Part shown: one piece after another, positions 12,434-21,557 of the stretch
Layout of the letters: the number at the start of each line of letters is the position of its first letter
Numbering within the stretch: the first letter of the stretch is position 1
Assembly (NCBI RefSeq): GCF_900078195.1
Contig: NZ_FJVE01000005.1
Span: 201,001-265,000, forward strand
DNA from: Clostridium sp. Marseille-P299
GTDB taxonomy: Bacteria; Bacillota; Clostridia; Lachnospirales; Lachnospiraceae
DNA: 64,000 bases
Reading direction: 5' to 3'
The notes under the pieces: generated by a model
What the model saw: the letters and a program-made list of their open reading frames with translations, nothing else
Told to the model about the DNA's origin: nothing
Databases searched by the model: none
Translations under genes and position numbers: made by a program

Positions 12434-13063
12434 TTACTTATACTGCATTATTTTTTGAAATACTTTAATTGCTTCTTTGCTTGGATGTAATAAGTTTGGC
12501 TCTAGTCCAATAGCATAATACTTGCTTAACTTTGTAATCTTTGCCTTCATTTTCTTTGTAGATAAATTGTGAATAACACACCAGGATCCTAAGTCCTTGA
12601 TACCCCTTAGCACTTCTTCAAATCTTCTCCACGCATCTGCATGCCATGGTGCTGGGTTTCCAATAACAATTTTCAAGTCACAGCGTAGTAGTTCTATAGC
12701 TGCATTCTTATAATTTCCGCCCAAATCTAGAATACAAAATTCGTACTTAGAATTACGATACGCACCTATATCTTTTTCCGTAGCTTGTCTAACAAACATA
12801 ATGTTATGAAAGGAGAACTTCTTATTATTCTTACTCTCTAGCTTTACCTGGTATTTTTCTGCTAATGAACCAAGGTCATCTTTACCGCTTGCCTCAATAA
12901 CAACTACACTATAACCGCAAATATCCGCTAAATAAAAAGCTAGCAAAAGTGTTAAATGTGTTACACCAACATATCGATGTATTCCATAAACACCAATGAC
13001 ATAAATCCCCTCGTTTACTCTTTTCTTTGATATTAATTTATATAAAATGGGATTTTTACTCAT
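12434..13063 (-). CDS. Stand-alone degenerate MinD/ParA-like protein
   Basis: 209 residues resembling a MinD/ParA (SIMIBI) fold. Strand one is followed by a loop G-x5-GVTH (residues 27-36) where KGGVGKTT would be expected, and strand three ends in CILDLGGNY. The invariant P-loop Lys is Val and the second Thr is His, so ATP binding by the usual route is doubtful. The same GVTH signature occurs in the C-terminal half of the kinase encoded 53 bp upstream. GGAGGAG precedes the ATG. The function is not known; a partner or regulator of that kinase is a guess from context. Confidence 0.75.
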   Translation of the reverse strand: MSKNPILYKLISKKRVNEGIYVIGVYGIHRYVGVTHLTLLLAFYLADICGYSVVVIEASGKDDLGSLAEKYQVKLESKNNKKFSFHNIMFVRQATEKDIGAYRNSKYEFCILDLGGNYKNAAIELLRCDLKIVIGNPAPWHADAWRRFEEVLRGIKDLGSWCVIHNLSTKKMKAKITKLSKYYAIGLEPNLLHPSKEAIKVFQKIMQYK

Positions 13064-13116
13064 AGCTCCTCCATAAATTATTCGTTAAGACACATTGCAT
13101 GCAGGATGAATCTTTA

Positions 13117-14466
13117 CTAACCCCTAAGAATATCCTCTAACAAATGTAAGAAAAATGTCTCCATTACCCCAGATTTATTGCTTAAAATCAATTGTGGTTC
13201 AAATGGTATTCTATAACACTTTTTACTTTTCATATTATTTATAACATTTCGAAAATCAGAAGCACTTATAAAATTAAATAGATAATAAACATTATCCTTT
13301 CTCTTACATAATTGAATACATTGCTCTGAGGCATCTAGTTCCCAGTCTTTTGCGCCCATGACAACCATTTGATAGTCCTCTTTATAAAACTTATGATAAT
13401 TTTCATTTGATAAAACACCATAATCTTTTATTATAAATTTATATTGAGTGTTTAATTTTATGTCTTTCATCAAATCAGAATGGCAACATGGGACTTGATA
13501 TAGCAAATATCCCTCCTCTCTATAGCTTTTCATAGTTTCTCTTCTTGCGATTGCAGATAAAGCAAGAGAATCATTACACTCAAGGTATAAACTAGCTCTT
13601 CTGTTTTGCTTTAAGAAGTTCGCCATTTGTAACGCTACATGTGTAACTCCAATACGATGTTGAGAACCAGCAATAGCAATCGTTGTAATATGTTCTGTAT
13701 CTTTACTATTTTTAAGCTTAATATGAATTCCAGACAAACTCTTTTGTAGTTCTATGATAGAGGTATACCTTTGGAATGCTTGCAATTTAAGACATCGGTT
13801 TACAACACGTTTTAATTCCTTACTACAAGAGTCTGAAAAATCGATATTCTTTCCTTTTTCTATTGCATATTCTTTCCCTAAAATCATGTAGTAGAGCAAC
13901 ATACCGATTCCATAAATATCTGCTCGTTCATCGACATTTTTTGATAAATACTGCTCAGGAGAAGCAAACCACGGAGTTCCAAAGCCGTAATCACGTTCTT
14001 CTTTTCGATAATTCGAGCTACCAAAATCAACTAAGTATACTTGCTCATTATGTATTAAAATATTTTCTGGTTTTAAATCTAGATAAAGAATGACTTGCTC
14101 TCTTGTATGTAAGTAACTGAGTAAATCACAGATTTGTATTGCATAGGATAGAATTGTTTTTTCTTGAAGTTTCCGTATTTGACAAATACGTTTTAAAGAC
14201 TCGCCTTCCATATATTGTTCTACGATATAAAAAGAAGTTTCATCTTCCTCTATATCAAATATTTGAGGTATACAAGGATGCTTTAGAAGTTTCATGATTT
14301 TAGCCTCTCCAATCAATTGCAAGTAGCAAGGAGATGACTTATAGATTTGCTTGATTATACGATTACACTGTAACTTAATGTGCACAGCTAAATATACTGT
14401 ACTATATTCACTATTGCTTATAACTTTTAATACCTGATACTTTTCAAATAAAATTTGTTCACTCAT
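13117..14466 (-). CDS. Ser/Thr kinase fused to degenerate MinD-like domain
   Basis: Residues 1-245 are a Hanks-type kinase: Lys39, Glu54, catalytic loop YLDLKPEN (Asp130, Asn135; the HRD His-Arg is Tyr-Leu), DFG at 147-149, and FASPEQY as the APE region. There is no transmembrane segment or PASTA domain. Residues 260-449 form a MinD/ParA-like domain with G-x5-GVTH (267-276) instead of a working P-loop. It is the first gene of a two-gene operon with the stand-alone GVTH protein. Kinase activity is likely from intact Lys, Asp and DFG. The substrate and the role of the second domain are unknown. Confidence 0.85.
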   Translation of the reverse strand: MSEQILFEKYQVLKVISNSEYSTVYLAVHIKLQCNRIIKQIYKSSPCYLQLIGEAKIMKLLKHPCIPQIFDIEEDETSFYIVEQYMEGESLKRICQIRKLQEKTILSYAIQICDLLSYLHTREQVILYLDLKPENILIHNEQVYLVDFGSSNYRKEERDYGFGTPWFASPEQYLSKNVDERADIYGIGMLLYYMILGKEYAIEKGKNIDFSDSCSKELKRVVNRCLKLQAFQRYTSIIELQKSLSGIHIKLKNSKDTEHITTIAIAGSQHRIGVTHVALQMANFLKQNRRASLYLECNDSLALSAIARRETMKSYREEGYLLYQVPCCHSDLMKDIKLNTQYKFIIKDYGVLSNENYHKFYKEDYQMVVMGAKDWELDASEQCIQLCKRKDNVYYLFNFISASDFRNVINNMKSKKCYRIPFEPQLILSNKSGVMETFFLHLLEDILRG

Positions 14467-14523
14467 TCTCTCCTTTCTGTCTGTTTATCAATATTTCGCT
14501 ATAATAAAACATATTACACCTTT

Positions 14524-14552
14524 ATTATAGTTAATATTTGTAAATAAGGCAA
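14524..14552 (-). promoter_or_regulatory. Sigma-A promoter for the kinase operon
   Basis: On the minus strand TTGCCT and a perfect TATAAT are separated by 17 bp, about 60 bp upstream of the kinase ATG. It shares the 418-bp gap 14467-14884 with the divergent mecA promoter. The rest of that gap is AT-rich without recognisable features. Confidence 0.75.
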
Positions 14553-14795
14553 TGAATTTAATTTTTATTTCTATACAATAATATAAAGAATATTTGTCAC
14601 TATTGACGATATAGAGTTCTTATCAAAACTATATGTTCGCGTGGAACTACTGAAATTATGAGGAAGAAAATATTAATAATTGATTAATTTGGAAACAATA
14701 AATTCAAATATGCATGAGAGTTAAGGCGCCTGAATATATGTTTATTAATAACGATTATTCACAAAAAATTCAGATTGTGCTCTGTTATTATCGTA

Positions 14796-14824
14796 TTGAC
14801 TTATATTATAAATTACATTATACT
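14796..14824 (+). promoter_or_regulatory. Sigma-A promoter for mecA
   Basis: TTGACT and TATACT with a 17-bp spacer, one mismatch each to consensus, 60 bp before the mecA start codon. Confidence 0.8.
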
Positions 14825-14884
14825 TTGTTTACAACACCATAGTATCTTAAATTAACTCATTAAGTTAGAAAGGGGTGTGATTCT

Positions 14885-15670
14885 ATGAAAATTGAAAAAA
14901 TTAGCGACACGCAAATACGCTGTACACTAAATAAAGAAGATCTAGTTGATCGTGAATTACGTATTAGTGAATTAGCATATGGTAGCGAGAAAGCAAAGCA
15001 GCTTTTTCGAGATATGATGCAGCAAGCATCGTATGAATTTGGGTTTGAAGCGGATGATATACCACTTATGATTGAGGCAATTCCTGTTTCAGCAGAGTGC
15101 CTAATACTAGTAATAACAAAAGTAGAAGACCCAGATGAGTTAGACACCCGTTTTTCAAATTTTACACCATATGCAGATAAAGATGAAACAATTGAAGAGG
15201 CTGAGGATGATGATGCCTATGCTGATGAGATATTAAATTGCTTTGAACAAATTGGAGAATTACTTGGGAATCGCGATCCAAAAGAAGCGAATCGTACCAA
15301 TAAAGATAATAAATCAAAAAATAAATCAAACGATGCTACAGAAGACGCTACAAAATCCCCAGTAAATATTGCTCCTAATTTAAGCAAAACTTTTACATTC
15401 CGCTCTTTAGAGGAAGTAATTTCATTATCCAGAATCATAGCTCCATTCTATCATGGTATCAATACATTATATAAAAATCCTACAAATTCAAAATATTATT
15501 TGGTCGTTCAAATTTCTGACCATACACCAGAAGAATTTAATAAGGTTTGCAATATAATCTCTGAATTTGGTAGAACCGAGCATGTGAATTATGCTAGTGT
15601 CTCTTATTATGAAGAACATTTTGATAAGATTGTTGATAAGAATGCAATACAAGTTTTATATAAACTTTAA
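14885..15670 (+). CDS. mecA: MecA-family ClpC adaptor
   Basis: 261 residues. The N-terminal domain starts MKIEKISDTQIRCTL and the C-terminal domain contains FRSLEEVISLSRII and YYLVVQ, both typical of MecA/YpbH. MecA delivers substrates to the ClpC-ClpP protease and in Bacillus restrains competence. An acidic and then Lys/Asn-rich linker (about 95-155) joins the domains. AAAGGGG lies before the ATG. It is monocistronic, with its own promoter and a strong bidirectional terminator downstream. Confidence 0.92.
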   Translation: MKIEKISDTQIRCTLNKEDLVDRELRISELAYGSEKAKQLFRDMMQQASYEFGFEADDIPLMIEAIPVSAECLILVITKVEDPDELDTRFSNFTPYADKDETIEEAEDDDAYADEILNCFEQIGELLGNRDPKEANRTNKDNKSKNKSNDATEDATKSPVNIAPNLSKTFTFRSLEEVISLSRIIAPFYHGINTLYKNPTNSKYYLVVQISDHTPEEFNKVCNIISEFGRTEHVNYASVSYYEEHFDKIVDKNAIQVLYKL

Positions 15671-15757
15671 AAAAAGGACTGTTGTATAATCTAGATCTTA
15701 GGAATTCGATGTTAATCAACATCGAAATCTTAAATTTAAATTACACAACAGTCTTTT
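15671..15757. terminator. Bidirectional terminator between mecA and the DUF1858 gene
   Basis: An extended hairpin: the outer stem AAAGGACTGTTGT pairs with ACAACAGTCTTT, the inner stem GATGTT with AACATC. T-runs exist on both strands. It sits between convergent genes. Confidence 0.85.
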
Positions 15758-15764
15758 ATCTTTC

Positions 15765-15962
15765 TTATTCAGCACTAAGATAACCATTGATTTGATTCAC
15801 TAAATCTTCTACTTCTATTCCATGAACCATACAAGCTTCCTCCAAGGATTCTCCTTGAGCGGATGGACATCCAATACAGTGCATGCCAGAATCTAGTAAT
15901 ATAGGTATTATATTTTGATCTGTTTGAATAATTTCAGCAATTGTCATGTCTTTGCTAATCAT
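15765..15962 (-). CDS. DUF1858 small protein
   Basis: 65 residues. The sequence MTIAEIIQTDQNIIPILLDSGMHC followed by IGCP and a LEEACMVHGIE helix matches the DUF1858 domain, often found with hybrid-cluster and iron-sulfur proteins. A CxxC pair (CIGC, about residues 29-32) could be redox active. GGAGG precedes the ATG. The function is not established. Confidence 0.88.
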   Translation of the reverse strand: MISKDMTIAEIIQTDQNIIPILLDSGMHCIGCPSAQGESLEEACMVHGIEVEDLVNQINGYLSAE

Positions 15963-16246
15963 ATGTGTACCTCCTTAATTTTAAGTGATGCTTACAGTAA
16001 CTTTTAATTTACAAAGTTCGGCATCTTATCATATGTTCCATTCACATTATAGGTTATCAATATTATACCGTCAAGATAAATTTCCTTATATTTCATTCTA
16101 AAATATTTCACTCTCAAAATTTCCAATCCGTATCTTTAGACAATAATGTAATTTTCCCAATTTCATATGTTATTGATAAATTTTAGCTTGTATTATTCAT
16201 AATAATAGAGTAAAATAGGAGAAAAGGTAAAAGGAGGGACAAAGAA

Positions 16247-16414
16247 ATGGCATACGTAATTACTGACAGTTGTATTAGCTGTGGCGCTTGTGCAAGTGAA
16301 TGCCCTGCTAGCGCTATCTCTGAAGGTGCTAGCCACTACGAAATCGATGCAGATGCTTGTTTAGATTGCGGCGCTTGTGCAGCAACTTGCCCAACAGGTG
16401 CAATCGAAGGTTAA
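16247..16414 (+). CDS. Small 2[4Fe-4S] ferredoxin
   Basis: A 55-residue protein with two CxxCxxCxxxCP motifs (SCISCGACASECP and ACLDCGACAATCP), the clostridial ferredoxin pattern. It is a soluble low-potential electron carrier. The start is fixed by AAGGAGGG seven bases upstream. It stands alone between a terminator and upstream AT-rich DNA, so it is monocistronic. It is a plausible electron partner for the bifurcating hydrogenase at 54-59 kb; that link is inferred. Confidence 0.97.
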   Translation: MAYVITDSCISCGACASECPASAISEGASHYEIDADACLDCGACAATCPTGAIEG

Positions 16415-16437
16415 TATATAGTATTCACCTTAACATT

Positions 16438-16468
16438 AAAAAAGCACCTAAATTAGGTGCTTTTTTTC
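16438..16468. terminator. Bidirectional terminator after the ferredoxin gene
   Basis: The stem AAGCACCTA / TAGGTGCTT is flanked by A and T runs on either side. It serves the ferredoxin gene and the convergent MerR-type gene. Confidence 0.9.
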
Positions 16469-16484
16469 ATTCTAAATATTCCAA

Positions 16485-17249
16485 TTAAATTCTAACTTTG
16501 TTTTTCTTAAAGAACTTACTCTCTTTCTTTTTATAACTTCCTACTTCTTTTGTAGCCGCAACTTGTTGTCTTTGAAGTTGATATTCACGAATTGTCCGAT
16601 CTAATTGTTTAAATCTTTCTTCTTCTTTTTCTTCACGTACTTTTAATCGATAGTCCAATTCTTTAATCACAGAGTCCGTTACTTTTTCACTGATTTTTAC
16701 CGATAATTGCTCATTACTTTCTTGCATCGCACCCTTCATAATATTACACATAATATTTCTGAATTGTCCTAACTTATCTTCTTCATTTTCTTCAACATAG
16801 GTAGAATTCTTCTTTACCAAATCAAAATGTTGTCCGTGCTCTTGCTCCAAAGTCTCGCCTTGATCCACTGCTTTATCTTCTCCTTTTAAATCATCCTCAT
16901 TTTTAATGCTTATTGCATCTTCATCAAGCTCTTTCTCCTTTGTTTCAACACCATCAAGGCCCATTGCAATCTCAAGCTTGTCCCTTAGCTGATTTAGACG
17001 CGTAGCATCTAATGCCTCTACTTTTTTAATTTCAGGTAGTAACAACTTAATTGCTTTTAATTGAAATCCCTTGTCCTTCAATGCCTTAACAGATTTAAAG
17101 AGTTCGATATGCCCTTCATTATAATAGCGGTGATCTAATTCGTTTCGTGGAACGTCAACCTCTAGCTCTTTCTCCCAATATCGAAGAACATGATCTGCTA
17201 CATCTATCATTTTCGAAGCATCAGATATAATATATCTTTTCTCCTGCAT
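16485..17249 (-). CDS. MerR-type DNA-binding protein with coiled coil
   Basis: About 254 residues. The N-terminus is a MerR-type winged helix (YIISDASKMIDVADHVLRYWEKELEV...RYYNEGHIELFKSVKALKDKG). The middle is acidic and Glu-rich. The end is a charged coiled coil with a Lys-rich tail (KKKESKFFKKNK). The layout recalls RacA-like or phage-type MerR-coil proteins rather than metal- or drug-sensing MerR regulators. Start at 17249: AGGAGG lies six bases before it and directly abuts an earlier ATG at 17255. The target is unknown. Confidence 0.8.
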   Translation of the reverse strand: MQEKRYIISDASKMIDVADHVLRYWEKELEVDVPRNELDHRYYNEGHIELFKSVKALKDKGFQLKAIKLLLPEIKKVEALDATRLNQLRDKLEIAMGLDGVETKEKELDEDAISIKNEDDLKGEDKAVDQGETLEQEHGQHFDLVKKNSTYVEENEEDKLGQFRNIMCNIMKGAMQESNEQLSVKISEKVTDSVIKELDYRLKVREEKEEERFKQLDRTIREYQLQRQQVAATKEVGSYKKKESKFFKKNKVRI

Positions 17250-17488
17250 AAGCATCCTCCTAATTCACTGAATATGTAAATATTTTCCACTTAAATTATT
17301 ATAACATGACACTTTTCAATTGCAACCTTTCAAAAGAACCTTTCTAAAAAACACATCGACACAGCCTGTCAATAGCTTGTCCAAATCCACAAGTAATGAC
17401 AGTACATAACAGTTTCTTTTAGCATCATACAAATGTAACTTTCTAAAGAAAGTCACGAAACAAGGATGAACGCTTAAAATAAATGCAA

Positions 17489-17540
17489 AAAAGAAAATGT
17501 ATGAGAAAAATCTTCAGCTTTTCTCATACATTTTCTTTTT
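17489..17540 (-). terminator. Terminator of the gdpP-rplI-dnaB operon
   Basis: A perfect 21-bp stem (17489-17509 with 17519-17539) around a nine-base loop, 20 bp after the dnaB stop codon. Short T-runs follow on both sides. The rest of the 17250-17559 gap holds nothing recognisable. Confidence 0.85.
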
Positions 17541-17559
17541 ATTAACTATAATAATTTAC

Positions 17560-18888
17560 TTATCTCTCTAAATTTGCAAACTTTGTGAATTGTGATAACC
17601 AAGCAAGTTTAACAGTACCTGTTGGACCATTTCTTTGCTTACCAATAATGATTTCAGAAATACCTGCCTCTTCCGAATCATGATTGTAATAATCATCACG
17701 ATATATAAACATAACAACATCGGCATCCTGCTCGATCGCACCAGACTCACGAAGGTCAGAGAGCATCGGACGCTTGTCTGGTCTTTGTTCAACCGCACGG
17801 CTTAACTGTGATAATGCAATAACAGGACAATTAACCTCTCTTGCAAGAGCTTTTAAAGAACGAGAGATTTCAGAGATTTCTTGTTGTCTTGATTCAGATT
17901 TCTTACCACCTGACATCAACTGTAAGTAGTCAATGATAATTAGGCCTAAATTATGTTCTAGCTTAAATTTTCTACACTTAGAACGTAACTCTGTAATAGA
18001 AATACCAGGTGTATCATCAATAATTAGACCAGATTCTCCAATCGTTCTCGCACTTTCCATCAGTTTCGCCCAGTCTTCGTCATTTAACTCACCACTACGA
18101 ATTGCTTGGGAATCAACCTTAGAATTCATTGATAAAATACGGTTCACCAGCTGATTCTTTGACATTTCCAGACTAAATATAGCCGTTGTAATATGTGATT
18201 TTACCGCAACATGCTCTGCTATATTTAACACGAAAGCTGTCTTACCCATAGATGGTCTTGCTGCAACTAATATTAAATCGGAAGGCTGTAATCCAGCCAT
18301 CTTATAATCTAAGTCATAAAATCCAGTAGCAATACCAGTAACACTTCCTTTATTTTTAGAAGCGGCTTCGATACTATCAAGGGATTTAATTACGATATCT
18401 TTAATACTTACAAAATCACCAGTACTACGATTTTGAACAATATCAAATACTTGTTTTTCTGTCTGTTCTAAAACTACATCCACTTTTTCTTTATCTAAGT
18501 AACAAGTGTTTGCAATTCCTTCGGTAACCTTAATTAATCTTCGTAATAACGCCTTTTCACTTACAATATTCGCATAATATCGAACATTGGCAGAGGTTGG
18601 CACTGCACGGATTAAATCACTAATAAATTCAAGGCTACATAGCTCTGGTGGAACTTCTTTTTCCTTTAATTTATTCTGTAAGGTAACCAAATCCACAGGC
18701 TTTCCTTCTTGAAACAATTCTATCATTGCATCATATAGCACTGCATATTGATGTTGATAAAAATCTTCTCCAGTTATAATTTCAGAGGCAGCGATGATAG
18801 CATCACGGTCCATAATCATGGAACCAATTACGGATTGTTCTGCTTCTGGACTATGTGGTAGTATTTTTTTGATAAATGCCTCATCCAT
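17560..18888 (-). CDS. dnaB: Replicative DNA helicase DnaB
   Basis: 442 residues. The N-terminal domain (PHSPEAEQSVIGSMI) is followed by a RecA-like motor with Walker A (ARPSMGKT, about 206-213), Walker B (LGLIIIDYLQLM) and SDLRESGAIEQDAD. It unwinds DNA ahead of the replisome. No intein is present. It is the last gene of gdpP-rplI-dnaB, 17 bp after rplI, a common Firmicute order. Confidence 0.97.
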   Translation of the reverse strand: MDEAFIKKILPHSPEAEQSVIGSMIMDRDAIIAASEIITGEDFYQHQYAVLYDAMIELFQEGKPVDLVTLQNKLKEKEVPPELCSLEFISDLIRAVPTSANVRYYANIVSEKALLRRLIKVTEGIANTCYLDKEKVDVVLEQTEKQVFDIVQNRSTGDFVSIKDIVIKSLDSIEAASKNKGSVTGIATGFYDLDYKMAGLQPSDLILVAARPSMGKTAFVLNIAEHVAVKSHITTAIFSLEMSKNQLVNRILSMNSKVDSQAIRSGELNDEDWAKLMESARTIGESGLIIDDTPGISITELRSKCRKFKLEHNLGLIIIDYLQLMSGGKKSESRQQEISEISRSLKALAREVNCPVIALSQLSRAVEQRPDKRPMLSDLRESGAIEQDADVVMFIYRDDYYNHDSEEAGISEIIIGKQRNGPTGTVKLAWLSQFTKFANLER

Positions 18889-18905
18889 GTAAACTCAACC
18901 TCTTT

Positions 18906-19352
18906 CTACAGGCTATCTACTCTTACCTTTAGTTCTGCAGTTACCTTTGGATGTAACTTAATTGGTACAGTAAATGTCCCCATATTTTTAATTGGATCAT
19001 TTAACTGTAATTTCTTCTTATCAATGTCAAATCCCAATTGTTCTTTTAAAGCAACAGCAATTTCCTTAGTAGAAATAGAACCGAATGTTCTACCACCCTC
19101 ACCTGTTTTAATTTTTAACTGAATGCTCTTAGCCTCAATCTCTTTTGCTAAACTTTGAGCTTCTTCTAAAATCTCTTGCTGTCTCTTTGCTTCTGCTGCT
19201 TTTTGAAGTTTTAAATCATTCATATTCTTAGGTGTTGCTTCAAGGCCTAGTTTCTTTGGCAATATGAAATTTCTTGCATAACCATCGCTAACCTTAACAA
19301 CTTCACCTTTTTTTCCTAATGCCTTAACATCTTGTGTTAAAATAACTTCCAT
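18906..19352 (-). CDS. rplI: Ribosomal protein bL9
   Basis: 148 residues. MEVILTQDVKALGKKGEVVKVSDGYARNFILP is the L9 signature. The protein binds 23S rRNA in the large subunit. Its ribosome binding site lies in the last codons of gdpP, and the start directly abuts the gdpP stop codon, which implies translational coupling. Confidence 0.98.
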   Translation of the reverse strand: MEVILTQDVKALGKKGEVVKVSDGYARNFILPKKLGLEATPKNMNDLKLQKAAEAKRQQEILEEAQSLAKEIEAKSIQLKIKTGEGGRTFGSISTKEIAVALKEQLGFDIDKKKLQLNDPIKNMGTFTVPIKLHPKVTAELKVRVDSL

Positions 19353-21416
19353 CTATATATCTCCTTCCTGAGTCATTTTAGTTAATACATCTTTTACCTT
19401 TTGTATTGCCTCTTCTACTGTGCAGTCCTTTAGCTGGGCACCAGCTACACTCATATGACCGCCTCCGCCGAGTTTTTCCATAACTATTTGAACATTAAGT
19501 TCATCAATGGAACGTGCACTAATGAATACTTTTTCATTAAAATACGTAAACACGAAAGATGCTCTAATATTATTTATACTTAATAATTCATTGGCTACTT
19601 GAGCTGCAAGTACCGTTGGCGAATCCACTCCTTCACTTCCACATTCAGCAAAGGCATAGTGATCTAAGTAAATTTCTGTGGATGTAATTGCCTGAGCCCT
19701 CATCATATACTCTGGCATATCGGTACGGAATGCTTTTCGTATTCTTGTTACATCTGCACCATTTCTACGTAAGTATGCTGCAGCTTCAAAGGTTCTAACA
19801 CCAACTTTGTTCAAGAAATTATTCGTATCAATCATGATTCCTGAATACATTGCATCTGCTTCCACCTGACGTAGCTTAAGTCCCTCTCCAATGTATTGAA
19901 GAATTTCTGCAACCATTTCACAGGAAGACGATGCATAAGGTTCAATATAGGAAAGCACTGCATTCTCAACGGATTCTCCTGTTTGTCTATGATGGTCAAG
20001 AATAACAATTGTTTTCGTTAAATTAAGCAGTTCAGGACATTCTGTGTAGCTTGGTCGATTTACATCCACCACCACAAGTAAGGTATTATTATCAACTACA
20101 CCAATGGCTTGTGAACTATTTAAAAACATATCCTCTTCATAGTCAGGACTATTCTTAAAACGTGCCATCACAGGTCGCACAGAAATTGTCACATCATTGA
20201 TTACAATATGAGCTTTTTTATTCAAAGTCTTAGCAATTCGATATACACCAATTGCCGCACCAAAGGAATCCACATCTCCGATGGAATGTCCCATGATAAC
20301 AACCTTATCCTTTGCTTCAATAAACTCTTTTAAAGCATGTGCCTTAACTCTTGCTTTTACTCTTGTATTCTTCTCAACGGTAAAGCTCTTACCACCATAG
20401 TAATAAAGCTTTTCACCATCTTTAACAACAACTTGATCTCCACCTCGGCCAAGTGCCAAATCCATTGCGGCTCTAGCAAATTCATATCCTCTAGAATAAG
20501 ATTCTGCATTCACGCCAAGTCCCATACTAATGGTTACGGACATCTCATTACCGATATTTACAGCTCTAACTTCCTCTAAAATAGAAAATCGATTGGTCTG
20601 TAGTTGTGGAAAATATTTGTTTTGAAATACAAAAATATACTTGTCTTTTTCAAGCTTTTTAATTACTGCATCAATTCCCTGCATATACTTATTGATTTTC
20701 CTGTCAACCAATGCAGTTAATAGGGAACGTCTAACTTCATCAATACTTTCAAGTGCTTCTTCATAATTATCGATATAAAGAAGACCAATAATAAGTTTTT
20801 GGTCACTGTTTTCTTTTTGTAGTGCCACGATTTCTGTTTCATCATACAAATACATCGCAACTAAATAAGAACAGTTCCCCATGACTTCTTCATCCTGTAA
20901 CCAATAGGATTCATCTTCAAAATCTGGTGTCATTACTTTACGTAATACGACTTTATAATTCTTTTCTGCATAATTAATGTGGAGTTCCACATCAAGTTCA
21001 CTATCTGGTAATATATCTTCCGTTATCTCTGGGAAAATATTCGCGATGGAGCGTCTAGCCTTTTTTTCAGACCCTATGATGTCACAAAATTCATCATTCG
21101 CCCAAACCATACGCCCTTTTTCATCAAGCACACCATATGGGATGACCATGTCTTTTAAAAGCTTTCTCTGAATTTCACCATAATTAGTAGCAAACTGTAC
21201 CATGTCTCCTACAATGGATGGACGTTTTAGAAAATAAAGTAATAATGCAATTATAAAATAAAGCACAACAAAGCAAGACATCACTGCGCTTGCTTTTTTA
21301 TCAATCATATAAATGCATATATTCATAACGACCAATAAAATGGTTAAAATAAGCGGCCATCTCAAATACGTACGTAATGCACCATATAGTCTATTTTTAT
21401 TTGTTTTCATATTCAT
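19353..21416 (-). CDS. gdpP: Cyclic-di-AMP phosphodiesterase GdpP
   Basis: About 687 residues: two membrane helices (20-70), a PAS-like domain (about 85-180), a degenerate GGDEF domain (about 190-320, ending near SMGLGVNAESY), a DHH domain (GHSIGDVDSFGAAIG, DVNRP, DHHRQ, about 370-520) and DHHA1 with GGGGHMSVAGAQ near the C-terminus. GdpP hydrolyses c-di-AMP and so affects K+ and cell-wall homeostasis. GGAG is two bases from the first ATG (21416) and eight from the second (21410); the second may be the true start. It leads the rplI-dnaB operon. Confidence 0.94.
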   Translation of the reverse strand: MNMKTNKNRLYGALRTYLRWPLILTILLVVMNICIYMIDKKASAVMSCFVVLYFIIALLLYFLKRPSIVGDMVQFATNYGEIQRKLLKDMVIPYGVLDEKGRMVWANDEFCDIIGSEKKARRSIANIFPEITEDILPDSELDVELHINYAEKNYKVVLRKVMTPDFEDESYWLQDEEVMGNCSYLVAMYLYDETEIVALQKENSDQKLIIGLLYIDNYEEALESIDEVRRSLLTALVDRKINKYMQGIDAVIKKLEKDKYIFVFQNKYFPQLQTNRFSILEEVRAVNIGNEMSVTISMGLGVNAESYSRGYEFARAAMDLALGRGGDQVVVKDGEKLYYYGGKSFTVEKNTRVKARVKAHALKEFIEAKDKVVIMGHSIGDVDSFGAAIGVYRIAKTLNKKAHIVINDVTISVRPVMARFKNSPDYEEDMFLNSSQAIGVVDNNTLLVVVDVNRPSYTECPELLNLTKTIVILDHHRQTGESVENAVLSYIEPYASSSCEMVAEILQYIGEGLKLRQVEADAMYSGIMIDTNNFLNKVGVRTFEAAAYLRRNGADVTRIRKAFRTDMPEYMMRAQAITSTEIYLDHYAFAECGSEGVDSPTVLAAQVANELLSINNIRASFVFTYFNEKVFISARSIDELNVQIVMEKLGGGGHMSVAGAQLKDCTVEEAIQKVKDVLTKMTQEGDI

Positions 21417-21557
21417 GGCTCCTTAATAAAGCACACCTTCCATACAATTTGCAATCTCGTTTACTATCTAACGGTCGCAGTTGTACCTTTCATTATACCA
21501 TTATTTCTTCCTAAGTGGAAGTGTTTTTTCTGTTTGTATAAGAATCTCAGAAATATA

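Noticed and set aside
17560..18888. Intein in dnaB
   Set aside because: The helicase is of normal length with uninterrupted Walker motifs.
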